Below are positions 16,523 through 23,960 of a stretch of 64,000 bases of DNA, piece by piece. The notes beneath the pieces are model-generated. The model did not search any database, was not told where the DNA came from, and saw only the letters and a list, made by a program, of their open reading frames with translations. The stretch covers positions 8,122,001-8,186,000 of the forward strand of contig NZ_CP097289.1 in NCBI RefSeq assembly GCF_023498005.1. The letters are read 5' to 3'. The DNA is from Streptomyces durmitorensis. GTDB taxonomy: Bacteria > Actinomycetota > Actinomycetes > Streptomycetales > Streptomycetaceae. Both the position numbers and the translations under genes were made by a program. Every line of letters begins with the position of its first letter. The stretch's first letter is position 1.

Positions 16523-18196
16523 ATGAGCAGTACACCCAGTACGTCCCCCACCTCCGGCCACTCCCGCGTCCGCCGCCTCCCGCTGGCCGGTGTGCTGCGT
16601 CCGGGCAAGCCCTCCGACATCTGGTTCAAGCCCGCGTCCAGCGTCGTCGTCGCCACCGCGATACCGAATCTGACGCTCCTCGCGATCGGCCGCCTTGACC
16701 TCGTCATGTACACGATGGCCGGATCGTTCTGCGCGCTCTACACCCACAACCTCCCCTACGCCGCGCGGGCCCGCGCCCTCGCCGGAGTCGTCGTCGGCAT
16801 GCTCGCGAGCGTCGGGATCGCCATGGTCGCCGCCTCGCTCACCACGTCGGCGGCGGTGCTCGTCGCGGTCGGGGCATTGCTCGCCGCCGCGCAGAAGACG
16901 CTCTGCGACGCGACCCGCATCGGCCCGCCCGGCCACCTCATCTTCACGTTCATCAGCTCCGCCACGCTGTTCGCGCCGCAGGCCATCGGGCAGGTCCCCG
17001 GCCACCTGGCCCTGACCCTCGGCGCGGGCGCCGTGGCCTGGCTCGTCGGCATGGCTCCGGCCCTGCTCCGGCCCCACGGCCCCGAGCGCCGAGCCACCGC
17101 GCGGGCCCTGCGCGCGGCGGCCGCCTACGCCGAGGCCTCGGGCCCCGGCCGTGAGCGCGCCCGGCCGGGGGCGGCCGCAGCCGTGCACGCGGCCTGGCAG
17201 TCACTGCTCGCCACAGGTGCCCGCACGGCGGCCCGCCGCGCCCTGGAGCGCCTGGTGATCCGCGCCGAGGAGGCCCTGGCGGCCCCCGCGGCGGCGGATC
17301 CCGCCCAGCTGCGCGACTGGGCGGCGGGCCTGCGCGGCACGGGTGCGGTGCCGCGCCCCGGCGACGTACGGCCCGAAGCGGAGGACGAACTCCTGGGAGT
17401 GGAAGCCGAGTTGGCGGCGGGCTCGGCCAAGGGCTCCTTGTGGCGGCGCCTCGGCCCCGGGTCGCCGCTGCTGCCCATCGCGCTGCGCACGGCGGTCGGC
17501 TGCGCGCTCGCGGGGTACGCGTCGCTGGCGCTCGGCGTCGGCCGCCCCTACTGGGCTCTTGTCACGGCGGCCTCGCTCTACCAGGCCAACGTCACGCTCA
17601 CCTGGAACAGGGGAGTGCAGCGCGTGGTCGGCAACCTCGTCGGAGTGCTCGCCTTCGCCGCGATCGTCCCGCTGGCCCACCTGAGCCAGGCCGCGCTGAT
17701 CGTCTGCTGCCTGGCCCTGGCCTTCGGGGCGGAGGCGCTGATCGGCCGCAACTACTGGCTGGGCAGCGTGTGCGTCACGCCGATGGCGCTCCTGGTCACC
17801 GAGTTCGCCCGCTTCCAGCAGCCCGGAGAGCTGATCCTCGACCGGGTCGTGGACACGTTCGTGGGGGCACTGCTCGGCATCGTCGCGGCGATCGCCGTCA
17901 CCAACCGGCGCGCCGCCGACCACATCGAGCTGGCCATCGACGCCACCGACCGGGCCCGCGCCCGCGCCGAGCAGGCCCTGGCGGCCCCGCTCACCGGCCC
18001 CGACGCCCTGCGCCCGGCGCGCCGCGGCCTGACGGCCGCCCTCGTGGACCTGCGCACCGCCCATGACGCGGCGGCGGGCGAATGGTGGCAGCGCGCCCTG
18101 CCGGAACAGCGGGTGATGGTCGCCGAGCAGGCAGGACACCGTACGCTCGCGGCGACGGTACGCGGCACGGAGCACGGCGAGCGCGTACGGGTGTGA
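16523..18196 (+). CDS. FUSC family membrane transporter (aromatic-acid-exporter-like)
   Basis: A 557-residue membrane protein with two hydrophobic bundles (about residues 40-175 and 320-455) separated by an Ala/Arg-rich cytoplasmic helix region. The second bundle has IALRTAVGCALAGYASLALG, then RPYWALVTAASLYQ and RVVGNLVGVL, the FUSC signature. Families of this kind export aromatic acids, fusaric acid or other weak acids. The ATG at 16523 (MSSTPSTSP) is chosen; upstream codons are not protein-like. A MarR regulator follows after 37 bp and is likely co-transcribed; MarR proteins often sense phenolic compounds and control such exporters. Confidence 0.85.
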   Translation: MSSTPSTSPTSGHSRVRRLPLAGVLRPGKPSDIWFKPASSVVVATAIPNLTLLAIGRLDLVMYTMAGSFCALYTHNLPYAARARALAGVVVGMLASVGIAMVAASLTTSAAVLVAVGALLAAAQKTLCDATRIGPPGHLIFTFISSATLFAPQAIGQVPGHLALTLGAGAVAWLVGMAPALLRPHGPERRATARALRAAAAYAEASGPGRERARPGAAAAVHAAWQSLLATGARTAARRALERLVIRAEEALAAPAAADPAQLRDWAAGLRGTGAVPRPGDVRPEAEDELLGVEAELAAGSAKGSLWRRLGPGSPLLPIALRTAVGCALAGYASLALGVGRPYWALVTAASLYQANVTLTWNRGVQRVVGNLVGVLAFAAIVPLAHLSQAALIVCCLALAFGAEALIGRNYWLGSVCVTPMALLVTEFARFQQPGELILDRVVDTFVGALLGIVAAIAVTNRRAADHIELAIDATDRARARAEQALAAPLTGPDALRPARRGLTAALVDLRTAHDAAAGEWWQRALPEQRVMVAEQAGHRTLAATVRGTEHGERVRV

Positions 18197-18233
18197 CGAG
18201 CCGGGCGAGGCGCAAGGGTGAGGACAGGGGCAC

Positions 18234-18902
18234 ATGAGGAACGGGAGCGAACGGGACGCGACGTCGGACGCCGCGGCCCATGCGGGAGACGGCGGTGCGG
18301 GCGGTGTACGCGGTGCGAGCGGCGCGGACGGTCCCGCGACCAGTCCCACGAGCAGCCCCGCGGGCGCGGCGGGCAGTGCCCCGGGAGCGCCCCGCGACAC
18401 CGTCGCCGCCGTCGTGCGGCAGTGGCAGGCGGTGCGGCCGGACATCGACACCGGCCCCATGGAGGTCATCGGCCGCATCAACCGCTGCGCGGCCCTCCTG
18501 CAGCAGGCCGAGGACGCCCCGCTGCGCCGCGTCGGCCTGACCCGCCCCGAGTTCGACCTCCTCGGCGCGCTGCGCCGCACCGGCCACGAGCTGACCCCCG
18601 GCGAACTGGCCCGCGAGACCTTCTCGTCGGGCGCCGCCGTCACCAAGCGCCTCAAGCAGCTCCAGGAGCGCGACCTGGTCGACCGGCGCGCCGACACCCG
18701 TGACCGCCGCGTCTCGCACGTCGGTCTGACCGCAACGGGCCGCGAACTGGTCGACTCGATCCTGCCCGACCAACTGGCCTACGAGACCGTGGTACTCGCA
18801 GGCCTCGACGAGAACGGCCAGGGTCAACTCAGCGATCTGCTGGGCGAGTTGCTCGCGCAGCTGGAGGGGCGACTCGGTCTCTCGCCCGGCTTCCGGGGCT
18901 GA
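18234..18902 (+). CDS. MarR-family transcriptional regulator
   Basis: A 222-residue protein. About 55 residues of Gly/Ala/Ser-rich, probably disordered sequence come first. The winged-helix domain follows: GLTRPEFDLLGALRRTGHEL, then SGAAVTKRLKQLQERDLVDR and the wing DTRDRRVSHVGLTATGRELV. MarR dimers bind palindromes and release DNA on binding phenolic or oxidizing compounds. It starts 37 bp after the FUSC transporter, so it most likely regulates that exporter as part of one operon. It ends 18 bp from the convergent GntR gene. Confidence 0.88.
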   Translation: MRNGSERDATSDAAAHAGDGGAGGVRGASGADGPATSPTSSPAGAAGSAPGAPRDTVAAVVRQWQAVRPDIDTGPMEVIGRINRCAALLQQAEDAPLRRVGLTRPEFDLLGALRRTGHELTPGELARETFSSGAAVTKRLKQLQERDLVDRRADTRDRRVSHVGLTATGRELVDSILPDQLAYETVVLAGLDENGQGQLSDLLGELLAQLEGRLGLSPGFRG

Positions 18903-18920
18903 GGGGCACTTCCCGCCCGC

Positions 18921-19697
18921 TCAGTGATCCTCGACGGAAGCCGCCAGCAACTCCCTTGTCTCGGGCTCGACATGCTCCGCGTAGTACTCGTGCAGCGCGG
19001 TGCGGCCCAGGCGGGCCGCGAGGGGGCCGTCGCCCGCGGTGATCGCCGCCAGGACCTCGCGGTGATGGGCTATGGAGCGCTCCATCCAGGCCGTCGTGTC
19101 CGTGACGCCCGCGATCTTCTTCTCGATGACCTCGACCACCGCCTCGTGCACGGCGCGTGCGCACAGGCCGAGGAGGGAGTTGCCGCTCGCCTCGGCGATC
19201 GCGCGGTGGAAGAGCGCGTCCGCCTCACTGAACGCGTGCAGGGAGGCGGGACCGCCGCCGCTGAGGGATTCCATCCGGGTGATCTGCTCGCGCATCCGGG
19301 CGAGGTCGTCCGCGCCGTGCAGGCGCGCCGCCAGACGGTTGCTCTCGGCGTCCAACACCATGCGGAACTGCACCAGTTCACCGAGCGTGGACACGCTGGA
19401 GCGGGTGAGGCGGCCCAGGGCCTGGCTGAGGTTGTCGGGCGAGACGCCGAGCACCTCGGCTCCCAGCGGATCGCCGGGCCGGGAGCGGATCAGGCCCGCC
19501 GACTGCAGGACGCGCAGTGCCTCGCGGACCGTGGAGCGGCCCACGCCGAAGCGGTTGACCAGCTCGCGCTCGGCGGGCAGCCGGGAGCCCGGTGGCAGAT
19601 CACCGCTGAGGATGCGCTCCTCGATCTGCTCCGCCACCCGCTGATAGGCGCGGACCGGTGTGACCGGCCGGAACAGGTCGGTGTCGTCGGCGGCCAT
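18921..19697 (-). CDS. GntR-family regulator, FadR subfamily (FCD domain)
   Basis: A 258-residue protein. The winged helix is VAEQIEERILSGDLPPGSRL, then VGRSTVREALRVLQSAGLIR. The helical FCD effector domain follows, with metal-ligand-type residues in VQFRMVLDAESNRLA, EADALFHRAIAEASGN and IAHHREVLAAI. FadR-type regulators bind small carboxylates or sugar acids and repress catabolic operons. The ATG at 19697 (MAADDTDLF) has GGAGGGGG about 9 bases upstream. It is divergent from the catabolic operon that begins at 19855, and the intergenic dyads fit FadR-type TGGT...ACCA sites, so it is the probable repressor of that operon. Confidence 0.88.
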   Translation of the reverse strand: MAADDTDLFRPVTPVRAYQRVAEQIEERILSGDLPPGSRLPAERELVNRFGVGRSTVREALRVLQSAGLIRSRPGDPLGAEVLGVSPDNLSQALGRLTRSSVSTLGELVQFRMVLDAESNRLAARLHGADDLARMREQITRMESLSGGGPASLHAFSEADALFHRAIAEASGNSLLGLCARAVHEAVVEVIEKKIAGVTDTTAWMERSIAHHREVLAAITAGDGPLAARLGRTALHEYYAEHVEPETRELLAASVEDH

Positions 19698-19748
19698 CGG
19701 CCCGCCCCCTCCACGTACGTAGCTGATACGCGACATCGGCGCGGGAAA

Positions 19749-19761
19749 ACCAAGATCTGGT
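19749..19761. promoter_or_regulatory. Possible second GntR half-dyad ACCA-AGATC-TGGT
   Basis: ACCA and TGGT are inverted around AGATC, 52 bp upstream of the GntR start. The TGGT/ACCA elements match those of the stronger dyad at 19805, in opposite order. It may be the autoregulatory site. Confidence 0.35.
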
Positions 19762-19804
19762 GGTTGACCCGGCCGTGAACGTGGAGGCAGAGTACGGGAA
19801 CTCA

Positions 19805-19819
19805 ACTGGTCTGACCAGT
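19805..19819. promoter_or_regulatory. FadR-type operator ACTGGTC-T-GACCAGT
   Basis: A perfect 7-bp inverted repeat around one base lies 36 bp before the M20 gene start. The core TGGTC-T-GACCA has the symmetry and spacing of FadR-subfamily GntR sites. A related TCGACTGGCC follows at once. It is probably the repression site for the catabolic operon. Confidence 0.65.
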
Positions 19820-19854
19820 CGACTGGCCTCGTGGTCGGCCGACTTGGAGGTTCC

Positions 19855-21162
19855 ATGCACACCAGCTCACGGCACACCGGCTCAGGGGACACCAGCTCAC
19901 GGGGCACCGGCTCACGGGACACCGGCTCCGGGCACTCCGGATCCGCCGGGCCCCTCACCGACCCGGCCGTCGACTCCGCCGCCGTCGTCGCCTTCACCCA
20001 GGATCTGGTCCGGCTGCGCACCGTCAACGCGGCCGGAGCCACCGAGGTCGAGCGGCCCGCCGCCGAACTCGTCGCCCGGCTCTTCACCGAGTTCGGCTGG
20101 GCCTACGACGTGGTGGAGGTCGCGCCGGGCCGGCCCAACACCGTCGCCGTCATCGAGGGCGGGGGAGGCGACGGGCCGACCCTGATGTTCGAAGGGCACA
20201 TCGACGTCGTCACGGAGGGCGATCCGGGCGACTGGAGCGTCGACCCCTACGGAGCCGAGATCCGGGACGGCAAGCTGTGGGGCCGCGGCTCCGCCGACAT
20301 GAAGTCCGGTGTCGCGGCGATGATCTACGGAGTGCGGGCCCTCCAGCTCGCCGGTCCCTTCCCGGGCCGCGTCGTCCTCGGCGTGCTCTGCGACGAGGAA
20401 GGGCTGATGCTCGGCGCGAAGGCGTTCGCCGCCACCCCGCTCGCGCGCGAGGTGGACGGGGTGATCGTCTGCGAGCCGGAGGGGTACGAGGTGTGCACCT
20501 CCGCCCGTGGCGGCATCCGGCTCCGGCTCGATCTCGACGGGGTGATGGCCCACGGCGCCATGCCGCAGGAGGCCAAGAGCCCCATCGTCGCAGGCGCGCG
20601 CATCGTCGAGGCGCTCGGCCGCGCGCAGGACTGGGCCCAGGAGCGGTACGGCACCCACCCGCACGCCGGGAGTGTGACGGTCACGCCCACCGTGCTGCTC
20701 GGCGGGGACCCGGACCAGCTCAACGTCATCCCCGCCCATGGGCTCGTCGGCATCGACGTACGCACGATCCCCGGCACCGATCACGCGGAACTCATCGAGC
20801 GCGTACGGCAGTTCGCGGTCGATGCGGCCGGGAGCGTGGGGGTGGGCGTCGGGCTCACCGTCGTCGACGACCGGCCCGCCATCGAACTCCCCGAGGACCA
20901 CCCGGTGGTCGCCGCGCTCGTCGACGGACACCGTCAAGTGCACGGTGACCCACCGCCGTTCGGTGCCGTACCCGGCACCACGGACGGGACCATCCTGACC
21001 CGGGACGCCGGTCTGCCGACCGTCGTCTACGGCCCCGGCGGGAAGTGGATCGCGCACCAGAAGGACGAGTTCGTCGAGGTGCGCGAGATCGTCGAGTACA
21101 CACGGGTGTACGCCGCCGCGGCCCGCTCCTTCCTGAACGGCGCCACCGGAGGTGCGCGATGA
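19855..21162 (+). CDS. M20-family metallohydrolase (ArgE/DapE/ACY1-like)
   Basis: A 435-residue zinc-dependent deacylase or peptidase. Metal-ligand motifs are MFEGHIDVV (His), GRGSADMKSG (Asp), LCDEEG (Glu) and, near the C-terminus, KWIAHQKDEFV (His). A lid domain (GGIRLRLDLDGVMAHGAMPQ) lies between. The family hydrolyses the amide bond of N-acyl amino acids or dipeptides. The N-terminus is odd: six tandem 15-bp units encode repeats such as HTGSG, DTSSR and GTGSR, probably disordered. The ATG at 19855 has GGAGG 7 bases upstream. It is first in the operon and overlaps the aldehyde dehydrogenase start by ATGA. Confidence 0.87.
   Translation: MHTSSRHTGSGDTSSRGTGSRDTGSGHSGSAGPLTDPAVDSAAVVAFTQDLVRLRTVNAAGATEVERPAAELVARLFTEFGWAYDVVEVAPGRPNTVAVIEGGGGDGPTLMFEGHIDVVTEGDPGDWSVDPYGAEIRDGKLWGRGSADMKSGVAAMIYGVRALQLAGPFPGRVVLGVLCDEEGLMLGAKAFAATPLAREVDGVIVCEPEGYEVCTSARGGIRLRLDLDGVMAHGAMPQEAKSPIVAGARIVEALGRAQDWAQERYGTHPHAGSVTVTPTVLLGGDPDQLNVIPAHGLVGIDVRTIPGTDHAELIERVRQFAVDAAGSVGVGVGLTVVDDRPAIELPEDHPVVAALVDGHRQVHGDPPPFGAVPGTTDGTILTRDAGLPTVVYGPGGKWIAHQKDEFVEVREIVEYTRVYAAAARSFLNGATGGAR
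19858..19947 (+). repeat. Six tandem 15-bp repeats in the 5' end of the M20 gene
   Basis: Units at 19858, 19873, 19888, 19903, 19918 and 19933 follow the pattern SAC-ACC-RGC-TCA-SGG and keep the reading frame, each giving five residues (x-T-G/S-S-G/R); the last is diverged. Slippage could add or remove whole units without a frameshift, changing the length of the disordered N-terminal tail. Confidence 0.8.
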
Positions 21163-22610
21163 CCCGCCCCGGGACGTGCCCCGAAGGGCTGCCGGTCGGG
21201 GACGGCTGGGTGACCGCGCCCGCCGGGCAGCCCGTCCGCTTTCCGTACGACGGCACTGAGATCGCCGTGGCGCCTGTCGGTGACCAGGACCTCGCGGTGC
21301 GCGCGGTCGAGCACGCCGCGGCAGTGCGGGTGGAAGTCGGCAGGCTGACCGCCGGGGTGCGGCGGCAGGTGCTCGCCGGGGTCGCCGCGTCCCTCGCCGA
21401 CGCGGCGGCGGAGCTGGTGGACCTGCTCGTCCTGGAGACCGGGAAGCCCCGCGTCGACTGCGGGGTCGAGATGCAGCGGGCCGTGGCCACCTGGCAGTCG
21501 GCCGCGGACGAGGTGGCCCATCTGCACGGCGAGACCGTGCCGCTGGACCTCCAGCCCTCCGGGGAGGGCCTCTTCGGCTTCTGGACGCGCAAGCCCGTCG
21601 GCGTCGTGGTCGGCATCGCGGGCTTCAACTACCCGGTCCTGCTCGCCTCCCACAAGATCGCACCGGCGCTCGCCGCGGGCTGCCCGGTGATCGTCAAGCC
21701 CGCCCCCGCGACACCGCTCGCCACCCTGCGGCTCGTCCATCTCGTACGGGAGCAGCTCGTGGCGGCGGGTGCGCCCGCGGGGGCCGTGCAACTCGTCACG
21801 GGGGACGCGGAGGTCGGCCGTACGCTCACCACGCACCCGGAGGTCGCGGCGGTCTCCTTCACCGGGTCCGCGGCCGTCGGCCACCACATCGCGCGCGACG
21901 CGGCACCCCGCAAGGTGGTCCTCGAACTCGGCTCCAACGCGGCCCTCGTCGTGGCCGCGGACGCCGATCTCGAAGCGGCCGCGGACGCGGTGGTGCGCGG
22001 CGGGTTCTACGCATCGGGCCAGGCCTGCATCTCCGTACAGCGGGTGATCGTCGTGGACGCGGTGGCGGAGGCGTTCGAGAAGCTGCTCGCGCAGCGGCTG
22101 CCGGACGTGGTGGTCGGCGATCCCCGGGACCCCGGGACCCGCGTCTCGGCGCTCATCGACGAGACGGCGACGCGGCGGGTGCTCGACTGGGTCGAGCGGG
22201 CACGGGCGGCGGGAGCGCGCCTGGTGGCCGGGGGAGTCCGTGACACGGGCGGCCGGTGCATCGCCCCGACCCTGCTCGCGGAGGTCCCCGACGGGGAACC
22301 CGCCTGGGACGAGGAGATCTTCGGCCCGGTCGTCTGCCTGCGCGCGGTGCCGGATCTGGACACCGCGTACGACCTCGTCAACGCGAGCCGTTACGGCCTG
22401 CACGCGGCCGTCTTCACCCGCGACCTGCGCGCCGCGCTCGGCGCTGTGGACCGGCTTGAGGTCGGCGGTGTCGTGGTGAACGAAGTCCCCGGCTACCGCA
22501 GCGACATCGCCCCCTACGGAGGCGTCAAGGACTCGGGCATCGGACGCGAGGGCCCCAGGTTCGCCATCGAGGAACTGACGGTGACACGGATGGTCGTCGT
22601 ACGCCCCTAG
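21159..22610 (+). CDS. NAD(P)-dependent aldehyde dehydrogenase
   Basis: A 483-residue ALDH superfamily enzyme. It carries the catalytic-site Asn in GFNYP (about residue 157), FTGSAAVG (234-241), the general-base Glu in LELGSN (about 256) and the nucleophilic Cys in GQACISVQR (about 290). EEIFGPVVCL and the C-terminal YGGVKDSGIGREG are also present. It oxidizes an aldehyde to a carboxylate in the cytoplasm. LELGSN in place of the common LELGGK is seen in a succinate-semialdehyde/phosphonoacetaldehyde-like subgroup, but the substrate is not determinable. Its ATG overlaps the M20 stop (ATGA) with GGAGGTG upstream, so translation is coupled. Confidence 0.9.
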   Translation: MTRPGTCPEGLPVGDGWVTAPAGQPVRFPYDGTEIAVAPVGDQDLAVRAVEHAAAVRVEVGRLTAGVRRQVLAGVAASLADAAAELVDLLVLETGKPRVDCGVEMQRAVATWQSAADEVAHLHGETVPLDLQPSGEGLFGFWTRKPVGVVVGIAGFNYPVLLASHKIAPALAAGCPVIVKPAPATPLATLRLVHLVREQLVAAGAPAGAVQLVTGDAEVGRTLTTHPEVAAVSFTGSAAVGHHIARDAAPRKVVLELGSNAALVVAADADLEAAADAVVRGGFYASGQACISVQRVIVVDAVAEAFEKLLAQRLPDVVVGDPRDPGTRVSALIDETATRRVLDWVERARAAGARLVAGGVRDTGGRCIAPTLLAEVPDGEPAWDEEIFGPVVCLRAVPDLDTAYDLVNASRYGLHAAVFTRDLRAALGAVDRLEVGGVVVNEVPGYRSDIAPYGGVKDSGIGREGPRFAIEELTVTRMVVVRP

Positions 22611-22656
22611 GCCTTCAGCAGCGACAGCAGGCACCCGGCAGCCTTCAGCAGCGACA
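22611..22656. repeat. Direct repeat GCCTTCAGCAGCGACA x2
   Basis: Two exact 16-bp copies at 22611-22626 and 22641-22656, 30 bp apart, lie between the aldehyde dehydrogenase stop and the SDR gene. The function is unknown; it may mark a small duplication. Confidence 0.7.
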
Positions 22657-22711
22657 CCACCACCCGACCGACCCGATGGACCGACGGCCCGGCAAGAGAG
22701 GCATCACCACC

Positions 22712-23518
22712 ATGGACTACGGCAATCTGTTCCGGCTCGACGGCCGCCGCGTCGCGGTCGTGGGCGGCGCGAGCGGCATCGGCCGCGAGGCCGTCCGCGC
22801 CCTTGTCGCCCAGGGCGCGCACGTCGTCGTCGCCGACCGGGACACGGAGGGCGCGGCCCGGACTGCGGCACTCGCGGTGGGGGAGGGGGTGGGCGAGGCG
22901 GCGGCCCAGGGCATCGGTACCGCCGAGACCCACCCCCTGGACGTTCTCGACCCCGAAGCCGTCCGTGCCGCGGTCGCCGCATGGGGGCCGCTCGACGGGC
23001 TCGTCGTCACCGTCGGGGCCAATGTGCGCAAGCGCATCGCCGACTACAGCCTCGACGAGTTCGACCGTGTCATCGCGCTGAACCTGCGCTCCTATCTCAC
23101 GCTCATCCAGGCCGTCGCCCCCGGCATGGCCGAGCGGGGGCGCGGGAGCGTGGTCGGGTTCGCCTCGATGCGGGCCTTCCAGGTGGAGCCGGGGCAGGGG
23201 CCTTACGCCGCGTCCAAGGCGGGCCTCGTCCAGTTGCTGCGGACCGCCGCCGCAGAATGGGGGCCGCAGGGCGTGCGCTTCAACGCGGTCGCGCCCGGCG
23301 TCGTCCGTACTCCGCTCACCGATCAGATCGCCGCCGACCCCGCATGGTTCGATGCCTACGCCCAGGCCTCCGCGCTCAAGCGGTGGGCCCGTGCCGACGA
23401 ACTCGCAGGCGCCGTCGCCTATCTCGTGTCGGACGCGTCCACGTTCGTCACCGGCACCGTGCTGAGCGTCGACGGCGGCTGGACCGCGGTCGACGGCCGC
23501 TACGACCCCTCCGTGTAG
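22712..23518 (+). CDS. Short-chain dehydrogenase/reductase (SDR)
   Basis: A 268-residue classical SDR. The cofactor motif is VAVVGGASGIG (about residues 14-24), with VVADRD next, where an Asp after the second strand favours NAD(H). The catalytic YAASKAG motif, preceded by FASMRAF, and the C-terminal GTVLSVDGGW follow. It probably interconverts an alcohol and a carbonyl in the pathway encoded by the operon. I chose the ATG at 22712 (MDYGNLFRLDG) with GAGAGG upstream; an ATG at 22676 is possible. It follows the aldehyde dehydrogenase gene after a repeat-containing 100-bp gap. Confidence 0.87.
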   Translation: MDYGNLFRLDGRRVAVVGGASGIGREAVRALVAQGAHVVVADRDTEGAARTAALAVGEGVGEAAAQGIGTAETHPLDVLDPEAVRAAVAAWGPLDGLVVTVGANVRKRIADYSLDEFDRVIALNLRSYLTLIQAVAPGMAERGRGSVVGFASMRAFQVEPGQGPYAASKAGLVQLLRTAAAEWGPQGVRFNAVAPGVVRTPLTDQIAADPAWFDAYAQASALKRWARADELAGAVAYLVSDASTFVTGTVLSVDGGWTAVDGRYDPSV

Positions 23519-23588
23519 CCCTCCCCCTGCTGCTTCTCCCTCCCTTTCCCCCGGTGTGCCTTTGATGCCGCCCCTCAAGGAGTTCCCC

Positions 23589-23960
23589 ATGCCCCCGACA
23601 GCTGATGACGGCGTGAAAGACAGCGCCGGAGACAGCACGAGCGACCCCGCGGCCTCGCCCCTCGACGGCCTCCCCACCGTCCGCGGCGTGGCCCGCCCCT
23701 CCCTCTGGCTGCTCCTCGTCCCCGTCCTGCTCTACGGCGCCGCCCCGCTCGTGGCCAACCGCATCGAGCCGCGCATCCTCGGCGTCCCCTTCCTCCTGGC
23801 CTGGGTCATCGCCGCCACGGTGATCAGCCCCCTGGTCATCTGGCTCGCCGCCCGGCTCGACCCGGCGTACCGCACGAACGCCGTCGAGCCCATCCCGGCC
23901 GACGACCTCGCCGACGACCTCGCGGGCACCGGCCCCTACACCGAAGGAGGCCGCCGATGA
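23589..23960 (+). CDS. DUF3311 small membrane protein, partner of sodium/solute symporter
   Basis: A 123-residue protein with a disordered N-terminus and two membrane helices, LWLLLVPVLLYGAAPLVANR and LGVPFLLAWVIAATVISPLV. This matches DUF3311 proteins, which are regularly encoded just before SSS-family symporters and probably form a small subunit with them. The ATG at 23589 has AAGGAG 6 bases upstream. Its stop overlaps the symporter start (ATGA at 23957). Confidence 0.85.
   Translation: MPPTADDGVKDSAGDSTSDPAASPLDGLPTVRGVARPSLWLLLVPVLLYGAAPLVANRIEPRILGVPFLLAWVIAATVISPLVIWLAARLDPAYRTNAVEPIPADDLADDLAGTGPYTEGGRR

Noticed and set aside
19858..19947. Possible CRISPR-like repeat
   Set aside because: The 15-bp units are directly adjacent without spacers and code in frame, so it is a coding tandem repeat.
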